From the NCBI GenBank assembly GCA_030062745.1, contig CP099841.1, forward strand, positions 28,461,398 through 28,525,397: a stretch of 64,000 nucleotides of DNA. Direction: 5' to 3'. Origin of the DNA: Capitulum mitella (taxonomy: Eukaryota > Arthropoda > Thecostraca > Pollicipedomorpha > Pollicipedidae). A model generated the notes under the pieces. The model searched no databases, was not told where the DNA came from, and saw only the letters and a program-made list of their open reading frames with translations. Positions 1 to 10,200 of this stretch are shown here, piece by piece. The first letter of the stretch is position 1; each line of letters begins with the position of its first letter. Both the position numbers and the translations under genes were made by a program.

Positions 1-162
1 CGTGAACCTGCTTTAGAGGACACCGCCTCCGATATCATCTAATGCTGTGAGACATTCTACAACAAACTATAGTTTGTGTCCATCAGCACAATTTGTAGCA
101 AACGGTTTTCATTTAATTCCTCACTTCCGTGGGACGCCTATTTTTGCCGTTGCGTTCTTCTC

Positions 163-168
163 GTATAT

Positions 169-214
<46 letters not shown>

Positions 215-262
215 TTATATATATATATATATATATCTGTGTGTCTGTGTGTGTGTGTGTGT
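163..262. repeat. AT/TA then TG microsatellite
   Basis: An alternating A/T dinucleotide tract runs directly into a (TG)n tract. It is low-complexity DNA, and open frames across it (Tyr-Ile or Val-Cys runs) are not genes. The rest of 1-1047 shows no recognisable gene; it holds a G-run near 650. Confidence 0.95.
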
Positions 263-1047
263 ATGTGTGTGCATAATTTTCTGGTTGCGAAGCAAACGCA
301 ATGCATTCTGCCGAACGAAGAGGGTCCCTCAAATCGGAGGCTGTCCGGCCAAAGGTCTAGCCCTCCCCCCAGAAACGTCCTGGGCGCCCTGCTTCTTTCA
401 AATGTCAGCCCAGTCCAGTTCAGTCCAGCAGAAATCATTTCTATGGTCAAGGTCTGCTTTCATTTTGGAACTCATTTTTTGCAGTCAGTAAGTCAGAGGG
501 GAGGGGTCAGTTGACTTTCCCGCTTATGGTCAGGTGTTTCCAAGCATTGGCTATTGTCATGCATTATTTGTTTGAAATACGAAATATTGCAAAACGATGC
601 ACCATTATTTTCCAAGGCTCCAATGCATGGTTGTAGCCACGTCCCATTGGGGGGGGGGGGGACAAATCAGAACCTGGGGAGCAATATGACCCAAAATCTT
701 ATTCTTTCAACGGGAAATTGCGAGAAACGTTCATTTTCCAACAGAAATTGGGAGTGGACGGAAGCCCTTTCTGTCAAAATTGGAGGGCAGATCTCTCCCA
801 GTTCCCCCCGTTGGTTACAACCACGGCTATTTGACAGGGTCAGTCCCCCATGTTCCTCATGTTTGCAACAAATGTTAAGAGTAGTATCGAACATTTTCTC
901 TTTAGCCTTTACCCCTCCCCCTGCCGAGAATCCTGGCTCCGTTACTGCTTGCAGCTTGAAGAGCAAAGATGGTCGTCGTTGGCTTCCATGTAATACCGTC
1001 GGTCATCATGGGGATCCGATAAGGAATAGCAGTACTATGCCGTTTAG

Positions 1048-2136
1048 TTATACTCCGCGCCTTGCGGTGTAACAGAAGAAAATTTTCTCATGGTCGCAAG
1101 GGAAGTCTTTGGCCCGGTCCAGCGAGGGTTCCATGATGGCGCAGTTTTCCGCTCTCCCTCCGCCGGGCTCATTGTCGCTCCAGTTAAAGTGCCAGGCCGA
1201 GCCTCCCAGGGACCGCCAGGTGCCCTCGGAAGCCTCGTCGTGAACCCCCAGCCAGAACTGCTTGTTCGTCCCCGCGTGCTGGACGTAGGCGGTCAGGACG
1301 GCGTGCATGCCCGCTTCCGGCGGGTGCGCCAGCCGGGCGCCGTCCGCCAGCTGGCCGCAGTGCTGGTCCGCCGCGTGGAAGGCCAGCGGCCGCGTCACCA
1401 GCAGGAAGCAGTGCTGGACGACCTGCAGCCAGCCGGCAGGACAGCCGCTCTGCAGGCCGGCCGGTTGACGGACCTCGCACACCGAGGCGGAGCTGTAACG
1501 GCACGGTCGCTGAGCGATGTCTGCCACGGCCAGGCTACCGCGCAAATTGAAGCAGGTGCCGCCTTTGATGATTACTTCCTTGGACGTTACGAATCGCGTG
1601 CCGTCGGGGTTCATCCGCGGAGAGCCGTCCAGTTGTTCTGCTCCGATCCATTCGGCAGCGGTGGTACGGCTCGAGTGATGCAGCAGGAAAGCCATCTCCA
1701 CATCGTCGTTGATTGAGACCAAGTGTGAGAAACACCGGCTCTTGGACACACAGACATCTTTGGCTGACCCTCGGGAGGACTTTTCGGGGTTCCTGAAGTA
1801 GCAGCTGCCATTGAACGCGAGCCAGCCAGGAGAGCAAAGGTCCGTGACTCTGGAGGCAGCATGGCGGGCGTAGCTGACCCCTCGCTCGTCCAGCGTGGGA
1901 GCGGTGACCAGGCAGTGGTCCGGCTCCACCAGCAGCTCGCACAGGCCGTCCGGGCCGTACCGGAAGCCGTCGCAGTACTCTGGCTCCAGGCGGCCGCAGC
2001 GCGCCGCGCACCGCCTGAGGTCCGGCGCCCGGAACGAGGCAAACGCCGCGTTGGTGAAGTTGCCCTCCTTTCGGACGAAGCAGTCGCTGGTCAGGCCGGC
2101 TGCCAGAGCTGGCAAAAGAGCCACCACTAACCTCAT
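1048..2136 (-). CDS. secreted protein with PAN/apple-like module and two C-type lectin domains
   Basis: An intronless 362-residue frame starts with a signal-peptide-like stretch (MRLVVALLPALAAGL). A Cys-rich PAN/apple-like segment follows (about residues 19-90, several Cys, CDGFRYG). Two C-type lectin-like domains come next. The first (about 102-222) opens with CSPGWLAFNGSCYF and has a WIGAEQ core. The second (about 229-357) opens with CPAGWLQVVQHCF and contains FWLGVHDE, NWSDNEPGGG and FPCDHEKIFFC. In the family the sugar/Ca2+ site usually reads EPN or QPD with a WND motif. Here the second domain has EPG and no WND, and the first has neither, so classical Ca2+-dependent sugar binding is doubtful. 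Extracellular recognition or adhesion is inferred from the family. N-glycosylation sequons (NFT, NGS, NWS) are visible. The ATG is the first in frame and is followed at once by the hydrophobic leader. Lack of introns could mean a retrocopy or a naturally single-exon gene. Confidence 0.82.
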   Translation of the reverse strand: MRLVVALLPALAAGLTSDCFVRKEGNFTNAAFASFRAPDLRRCAARCGRLEPEYCDGFRYGPDGLCELLVEPDHCLVTAPTLDERGVSYARHAASRVTDLCSPGWLAFNGSCYFRNPEKSSRGSAKDVCVSKSRCFSHLVSINDDVEMAFLLHHSSRTTAAEWIGAEQLDGSPRMNPDGTRFVTSKEVIIKGGTCFNLRGSLAVADIAQRPCRYSSASVCEVRQPAGLQSGCPAGWLQVVQHCFLLVTRPLAFHAADQHCGQLADGARLAHPPEAGMHAVLTAYVQHAGTNKQFWLGVHDEASEGTWRSLGGSAWHFNWSDNEPGGGRAENCAIMEPSLDRAKDFPCDHEKIFFCYTARRGV

Positions 2137-2166
2137 AATGCCGCGCGCGCTGCGTGGCCCTTTCTG

Positions 2167-2275
2167 CCTGACCTCGTCCGGCTCCCTCCGCTGCCGTCTG
2201 ACCTCGTCCGGCTCCCTCCACTGCCACCTGACCTCGTCCGGCTCACTCCGCTGCCACCTGACCTCACCGCGGTCC
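2167..2275. repeat. ~30-bp tandem repeat upstream of the lectin gene
   Basis: About 3.5 copies of a 30-bp unit beginning CTGACCTCGTCCGGCTC lie immediately 5' of the lectin start codon, which is on the minus strand. The last copy is diverged. The repeat would fall in the 5' UTR or proximal promoter. Confidence 0.85.
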
Positions 2276-2563
2276 CCTCACGATTGGCGTGCTTCGGGTC
2301 GCTATCACGGTCGCTCACCGCTTGGCCCGGTACAGCTGACCTGTTTGTTGTTGGCAGCCTCCTGGAAACTGCACACAAAGACCGCTCCAGCAGGAAGCTC
2401 GCGCCGTTAGTACGGGTGCCACTGCACTCGCTGTCACGCATGAGCAGGGACCCAGCACTCCCCCAGCCTTACTGAGGGGAATGGCACTGGCTTGTAAAGG
2501 GACGAGCGTTGGGATGGATGCGACAAACGTTCCACGGGGTACGTTAATGCACAAGCTTTCGGA

Positions 2564-2570
2564 TTTTATA
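2564..2570 (-). promoter_or_regulatory. possible TATA box (TATAAAA) upstream of the lectin gene
   Basis: Read on the minus strand the bases are TATAAAA, about 430 bases upstream of the lectin ATG. Its role is a guess from position only. Between here and 4104 no gene was recognised. Confidence 0.2.
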
Positions 2571-3217
2571 AGCAGCATTTCGTGCCTTTATGCAAAAATG
2601 GGTTTTGCTTTCAAGCAGTAAATTACACAATTTTGCTCTGCATTGTACTTCTGGCGACCGCTACCATTGCGATTCCCTTATATCTCGTTACGCGTCGTCT
2701 GTGAACATGACTTACGCTCAGCCACGACATCAGTGTGACAAGAATTTCGTCACTTCCGGCAATTTGCCATCACCATAGGTCAGATAGGCAAACAGACGTG
2801 CAGCATGCGAACTTTGCGTGACGGATTTGGGACAGAGCGAGGTGACGCGCTCCTTTAGGTGATGCAGTTTCCACCTTTTATCTCCAGTACCTAAAGTTAT
2901 TGACAAAAGATGATATTGACGAAAAATTTTGCCTTCTGTTGTTATTTTTTGACATACACTCGGTAACTGGAGTGACACCCTTGAACCAAAGCCCTTAGCT
3001 ATAGCTTATTTCCGAGAATGTCCATCAGAAAAATGGGGCGTGTCGTGGTCGGTGCCAGCAAAATCGTTGTAAATAAAGGACGAAAATGTCGAAAGAAAAA
3101 GTTAAATTTCATAAAAAGAGATAAGGCACCGCACATTTCGATTGGAAAGCCGAGTAGTGATGTTCTTTGGAGCCCATTGAACCAGTCGAATCATGTCGGA
3201 GCCCTATGACCAACGAG

Positions 3218-3240
3218 AGATTAGGTCCAAGACCTAATCT
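3218..3240. repeat. short perfect hairpin
   Basis: Ten-base arms AGATTAGGTC and GACCTAATCT are separated by CAA. It lies in gene-poor sequence between the lectin and the ACE-like gene. Confidence 0.8.
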
Positions 3241-4104
3241 CCTGACCAAGGATCCTAATCCTAAAGACCTGACCAAGGAGAGATGATGATGCGCTTGGCA
3301 GTCATAGGAAGGTGCGGATCGGATGCGGATTAATAAAGGGTGAATGCGGGACGTCTTATCTTGCAGGGGCACCGAAGGTTATTAACTTTAGCTCTCTAAA
3401 CCTGATTGGTCGGCTGTGCGTAGCGTCATTTGTTAGCAACATCGTCGCCTGCCGCGCGGCCTGTTTTGCGTCGCAAGTCGAAGCACCTTGAGACGCGGTT
3501 CTTGGTGGGAAGGGAACCGAGACCCCGACTATCGTGCGCAGGAATAAGCCACAGGCGCGACGTGGCGCACGCGGGTCAGATTTCCAGTGGGAATGATTGT
3601 TTCCGGACACTTGGGGAGGCCTGCGTAACCAGCGAAAGCATCCCCGCAGTGCGGGTAAGGAAAGCGGCATTGTGTAGTGATGTGTATATTCATTTTCTCA
3701 ATACGTGAAGCCATCATCCATCATTCTTCTTCCACGCTACACCGCTTGTTTGATCGAAATCATTCTAGTCGTCGTTTTCAGAGTCGCATTTGCCTTGAAT
3801 GAAATACACTCGGTAATTGAAGCGACGCCCTTGAGCCAGGGCCGAACGAATCTGCTAACGCTCAGAAACACCAGGAACGCGAGCTAACCTCGCCGAGACT
3901 ATCCGTGTCCGCGCGCGCGGACTGCGAGGCCATCTGGCGGCGCCAGAAGCAGCGTCAACAAAAACCAGCGCTCGGCAGCGCCACTACCTGGCCGGATGGC
4001 GCGGCGATCGGTCGCCGACCCTCGCCAGCCCTCTACAATCACGGTGCAGCTAATCACCACCGGCGGCGCTGCGGGCACGCGCCAGGCCCGGCCCGACCGC
4101 TGGC

Positions 4105-4284
4105 CTACTCGGCCTTGTTCTGGCGCACGCGCACCACGAAGTAGGCGATGAGTACGATGAGCACGAGCACGCCGAGAACGACGCCGACGACGATCGGCAC
4201 CGTGTTGTCCGTCGCCTCGTCGCCGTAGTAGTCGTCCAGGTCGGACACCCAGCCGGTCTGCAGGTTGTTCTGCTTGACGAAGTC
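4105..4284 (-). CDS. ACE-like gene, exon 12: C-terminal tail and transmembrane anchor
   Basis: The acceptor reads TTCCAG before DFVKQNNLQTGW. An acidic stretch (SDLDDYYGDEATDN) is followed by a strongly hydrophobic helix of roughly 20 residues, then the basic tail RVRQNKAE and a TAG stop. The topology is type I with a short cytoplasmic tail. Drosophila Ance is soluble, so a membrane-anchored arthropod-type ACE is worth noting. Confidence 0.9.
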   Translation of the reverse strand, partial: DFVKQNNLQTGWVSDLDDYYGDEATDNTVPIVVGVVLGVLVLIVLIAYFVVRVRQNKAE

Positions 4285-7200
4285 CTGGAACGGACGCATA
4301 GCGGTCTCGGTCGAGAGGGCGGGAAAGGCGAGGGAGACGAGTGCATACCACAGCACCAATGCGAAACTATCCGCGCTTCTTTTTTCCGGCTCCGCAGTTG
4401 GAGTCAGACAGCAGAGGATGTGTGGCCGCGCACGTCCCTGCATAGGTCCTCTACACTAAATCGAAAAGCCCCAGCCTTGGTTTTACTTCGCGGGTTTTAC
4501 ATGCGGGCAACAGCCAGAGAAAAGATCAGACCATCACCTTTTCAAGCTCAGAAATACGGACCTTCAAGCACGAAGGATAGGCCAAATGGTTCACATAATG
4601 TGAAACTCGAAAGCAAGCCTTTAATTTGGATAAAAATGGTTGCATTGCGCTAACATCATGTCTGGCCAGCATATCGTCAAAACCCAAATTAGGCATTTCG
4701 TCCGGATATAAGCATATGCATTTGGCCCACACCAGTGCAGGCAAAGAAGTTCTGAAGGCCACTGACGAAGGACAAAACAAGCATGTTCGATAGGCCCTAG
4801 ATCGTTCTCCAAAGCGGTCCCCGTCGTGGAGTATTCTCCTCAAACGTGGACCCCGGCGGCACTGAAGTGTTTCCCTCACTGCGTGCGAAACGCCTCCCGT
4901 CCGCAGGTGCGGGCCACACCCCGAGAACGCTCTGGACATTGGCTTTTGCTGCCGAGCCAGTGGACCAAATCACCACGCACGATACGGTAACAACTTGCTC
5001 CACGTACACTGCGACTAGGCTTAATGAGGGTAACTGGACAGCAGCAAAGCACTGCTCTGGGCAGAAATCGGACGTCAGGTTAATAACAATAAAAAACAAT
5101 ACGTATGCGTTAAACACATGCCAATGAGCTCGGGAGAAATCGGCCGTCCAAATTAAAATCGCCTTTATGACAGTCCCTCCTATCGCTGCCTGGAGTGCCA
5201 CTCACCTGGAGATAGTTGTTCAGAGGCTCGAAGTACTTCAGCATGGCGTCAGCCGACAGAGTGCCGTTCTCTGTGTACTGTTCCACAACATGCCTCCAGC
5301 GATCGCTGTTGCCGAGGCTCATCAGACTTTTCAGCTCGGCTAGTGTCTGTCCCGACAGGTCGCACTCATGCAGCATTGGTGGCTCGTGGCTGGCCTTATT
5401 GCAGAAAAATTCGAACAGCTGGAACTGCAGCAGGGTGGCCATGTAGCGCTGGAAGGCTGGCCGGTCGCGCGCCACGGCCGGCACCGAGAGCGGGTCGGCA
5501 TCCGAGTCGTGGCGCCGGTTGGCCGGCCGGACGCCCTGGATGTCCTCCCTGGAGGCACGGGTCGGCGTCAGCGCGACGCCCGGCCGCCGCTCCTGGAGGC
5601 GCGGGCTGGCTTCACCGTGCTACGGTCCTGAGGACCTCTGCCTGGCGACCCATCGGCCAATGGGGGCGCAACCAATCCAGTCCAATCACGAGCGAAGGCT
5701 TTGGATTCTCGAAAAAATACTGGCGCTCCAAAGCCGGAGCAGTGGAACAAATGGTTTTCATTTGCCTTAGCATTCCCAGGATTTCTCAGAGTTTGCTTGA
5801 CTGATCAAGCACTAGATCGTGACCGATGAGAAGCTGAGCAAATAAAACGGACTAGACCCTATCTGATGGCCCAAAATCTGCGGGGAAGGCCGTAGAGTCG
5901 AACGTTATGCCAAAGGAACTATGATCTCCAGAAGTGTTCTGGGAGCCCAAATCTGTTCCCGGGACTTCGCAGCAGTCATGGTTTTGTCGGCATCAAAGCA
6001 GTCTTTTTCGCATGAACACTTACATCAGTTTTCGCGGAAACAGAGAGGAAACGAACCACTCTGTTGGCCGCCGCCGCCGCCAAGCGGCATGACAGCACTC
6101 AAAGCCAGCCGGCTCCGATCCTCTTTGCCACCAACATCAGCTCGCCTGAGGCGTCCCCGGGCCATCGGCGACGGCGGCGGAGCCACGCACGCTCGACTGG
6201 CCTCCCGGCTCACCTCATTTCCCACCAGCGCCTCTCCCAGTTGCCGCTGTTGAGCGAGCCGTTGAACACCATCCAGCGCCAGGTCTGCGTGACGTAGTCG
6301 AACGGCATCGGCACCAGCTGAGGGCGGACGCAAGGCCGGTGGTCAGAGCACCCAGCCAGGTCCGGAGGACGCCGAAACGTGCTGGCAATGGCCGACACGG
6401 TGGCCACACGACCACGCCCGCACCGGGCCGGGCCAACCCGCCCAACCAGTGCCGAGCATGATTTGTTCAAAAGTGTCTCACAGAGACACGTGCTAATTTC
6501 ATACGGATATCAGTTTTGGTGCATTCATCCCCATTCGTCAGTGGGAGACGCCCGGAACACGCTGCCAAGACGGCAAAAGCACTGGTGGGCGCATCACAGC
6601 ACGAACGTCAGGCGTGACGTGGCACTCACGTATTGCAGGGCGCGCCTGTACAGGTAGTCGATGTAGTACATGTCGTCCGGATCCTCGTCAATCAGCTTCA
6701 GATCCTTTAGATGTTTCGGATTCAGCACGGACAGCGATATGGCGCCGGCAACCGCCTCCAGGAAAGCTGGGAAGAGATCACGACGTCAGCTGACGGGGGC
6801 CGTTCCCCCCTACCTGATCACTGGCGGAACAGAGCGCGTGTCAAGTCCGTCAGGGACAGCGTTCAGGAGGGACCGGTCTGTAACGACAAACCCGGGACCG
6901 GCCTCAAACGTCACACCCGGGACCGGCCTGCAGCGACCAGAGCACGCAGCCGGGAGGCGACGCGGACATCAAAAGAGAACCTTCAGGTTCAAGGATGACA
7001 CGAAACGAACAAAATGGAACGGCGAAAGATACACTATACAGCGTCTATGTATGCAAGGCTCCAAATAAAGCAAATCAAGTCTGTGGAATATTGCATAAAC
7101 TGGTCGCACAATGTGCGTGGACTGATCCGAATTTCGCCTGTTATTAGCAGTGCTCAGCAGCAGCACCACGCTAAAGAAAAGTCAAGACGCAAGACACTTG

Positions 7201-10200
7201 CGTCCCACGCCTCACGGGCCAGAATTAGTGTTCTCCCGGACCACCAGCATCTCTGCTTACTTCCGGTTGCCACTGCCCACCGCCGGCGCCAATGGTTACC
7301 AAGAGTTACCACCGGTTACCAGCGATTACCTGGATTGGCGGGCGCGCGGAACTCCGGGTCCAAATCCTTGTACTGCAGGAAATACTCGACTTCAGCCATC
7401 TTCAAGTGGGCCAGCTCAAAGTTGTCCATGTTGACGTTGTTGGTCATGCGGACCCTGTCCGGCAGCCAAGCACGGTGACGGGGAATCGCTCCCTTCCAGG
7501 TCGAACGCAGAGCGGCGGGCGAACGTCGTGATAGGCCTCACCAGATAGACCTCGCGGGGAACAGCACGGGCCACAAAACACAACATCGCTGACATGCTGG
7601 ACGATCAGGCCGCTACTATTCGAGACTGCATCAACGCTCGAACAAATGCTGATTTCCAACATCTGTTCTACAACCTCCAACAAACAACGTTTTGATGCGA
7701 ACTAATATTTTCCATTTCGCCCGGCGGAAGCAACGCCGTGACGTGACGCTGTGAAAGTGAGGGTCTGTTTCGTCCTCGCTTTGTGTTTCAAAAACGAAAT
7801 CGGCTGTCCGCTGCACCCCGAGAACAGCTGTTCTGCGCCAGGAGTTGTCGGCTATCCGATTCGCGCATTATGGCTGCTGTGGAGCAGGCGATGCTTTTGA
7901 TCGGAGGAAGTAAAACAAGGCTGAAGCGACCGCGTGATTTCAAGAGCTACGTGACGTGAAGTGACGCGAACCTTCCTGAGTAGAGCGGTCCCGCAGGAGT
8001 TAGCGGGTCTGTGCGGCAGCCCAGCAGTGCGCCCCGTGACACGACTTGATGTAATGTCGGAGGAGTAAGAGCGCGAGATGAGGGGACGTCGGCCCGCGGT
8101 CCGACGACTGGCCACCGACGAGGAAGGTGACCTGCGTGACTATCGGTGTATCCGTATCGGCAATCGTGATCTTTATTTTGGTTGGTTACAGCGCTGATAT
8201 CCCCGTCCTGGCAGGACGGGCTCGTGTCGCTCGATGCTCATATTTTGCCCGCAAGTCATCTGACAACTGACCAGTATAAGGTCATGCTGATAGCCGCAAA
8301 ATGTTGCTGGCGTGTTAAACTCTCGCCACAAAGTCGCCCGCTATTCGGAATTGCTCGATCGGGTGTGGGGACCGGAGTCTATGCATCAAGCTATGCTTAG
8401 CAAGCGATTCGATCCGTAGCACCACCCCAGCAGCCATTCGGACCAAATGCATAAAACAGGTGGGGTCGTCGTCTGCCGGGCGGCCGGTCGTCGTCCTCCA
8501 CAAGCGGGCAGTCGAGCGGGCCAGCCGACGCCGTCCCACCATATGGCGGACGGCGTCCCAGCGTTTCGGGTCGTTTACAGGGACGCCATCTGCCTGACGC
8601 ATCCACCGCCGCCCGTGAGCGCCAGGCAGCGTCAGCACGTCAGTTACCTGACATCATCGGAGCCGTCCCTGGCGCTCCAGGCAGGGCCTCGCAGTCCTTC
8701 CTACTTCGCAGGGGGCCATTTGGACTTGTCCATGAAGTTCTTGTTGGCTGAGAGGTCTTGAAGCCCCATTCCTTTCAGGAAATCGATCGAAGCATCGCGC
8801 ATTTTGACCGCGTCGAAGTGCTGCAAGAATGGGCAACATGTAGCTGATGCAGCTGGAATCGGCCGCCACAGTTGGGACCTGCACCTGGCGCGGAAATTGC
8901 ACTCCGTCATGGGCAGGACGTCCGGCTCCCCAACCGCCCGGAAACGGAAAGCACACGCGAAACGGCCCGGATGGCGACCAAGTCAACCTCCTCTTTGGCG
9001 CACATGCCTATGGCAGTTTTTTTTTTCTACGCCACCTCCAGACGCATGGTGCGAATGATCTTCACTGTTACAACGTCACGCCAGCTCCGCACCATTTCCT
9101 CTTGCCGTGTAATACAACAGAACTTGTCCTGACTTACAGTACGCCAAGTCTCTAAATTTCGAATCACTCGGATTCACTCTAAGAATCTGTTCATCGCTAT
9201 GAACGAGGCAGAACTCATCAAGACTTTCTAGTCGCATGACAACACGACTTGCTCATTGCATCAAAGAATTGTTACTGCTCAATTACAGTTATTGTTCTGG
9301 AGATATCACTGCTGTAGCACGAAATCAAAATATTCTACAAGCGGCCGATATCCCAAATGCTCACCTTTTCAACCAGGGTGTTCGTAATGTCTATGCTGTA
9401 GTTATCGTAGGGGGCCGTGTAGTTGTAAATATTGATCCAGTTTTCGGCGAACAGGTCTCCTGAAAGTTCACGCAAAATCATCATCATCAGCACCCAAACC
9501 AGGCCCTTGGGCAGATGTGCCCAAAATAAGGCGGTCGATCAAGGGTGAGGGATTCACAAAGGACGTAAGCACCAGAGAAACTTTCAAAATTTGAATGCAT
9601 TGTACTGCAATGTTACGAGTATAACCAAAATCCACGCACGGGAGGGTAATGCGTCGCACTAGTGCGCCAATCCAACGCCGATGAAACTGCAAAACCCACA
9701 CACCCGATACCGCTGCCCGGGTGCGTCGCGTAGAAGAGCCAGAGTCGCGGACACACTTATCTCACAGCGCACAAAAGTGGCGAGCAGCGCACGGCGCAGC
9801 GAACACCGGCGGCTTTTGCCAGTCCAGGTCGCAGCCCCTCACCCAGCAGGTGGGACGGCAGCGGCTGTTTGCCGGTGGCCGAGCTCGAGTAGCTGTCGTG
9901 CAGCCGGAAGCGGACGTAGCTGTGCACCAGCTCGTAGAGCGACTGCAGCGGCGCCCAGGTGTCGGCCAGCTCCTGGAGCAGGGTGTCGTCGCCGCCGTAC
10001 CCGTACGGCTGCAGCCACAGCTGGCCGTAGTGGTCCAGACCTGCCGCGTTCGGAGGTCGGTTCAGCTGGCCTCCATGTACAGCGGGCCGGTCCGGCTGGT
10101 CAGTCGGGTACAGGGGTCAGACCAGATGGCTTCCAGGCGTTGGATGTCGGTATCGCTAGTCCGTCTGGCGCAGGGGGAATCCGTCCTCCTGGCATGTAGG

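Noticed and set aside
76-332. Frames with Tyr-Ile, His-Thr or Val-Cys repeats
   Set aside because: Translations of the AT and TG microsatellites.
3800-3845. A ~40-base sequence resembling 2954-2995 (ACACTCGGTAA...CCCTTGA.CCA)
   Set aside because: A real but short and diverged match. Too little to call an element.
8315-8638. Possible missing ACE exon (a frame with RRPHLFYAFGPN or RWDAVRH, sought as CHASAWDF)
   Set aside because: Neither matches the conserved residues, and exons 7 and 8 already join in phase without it.
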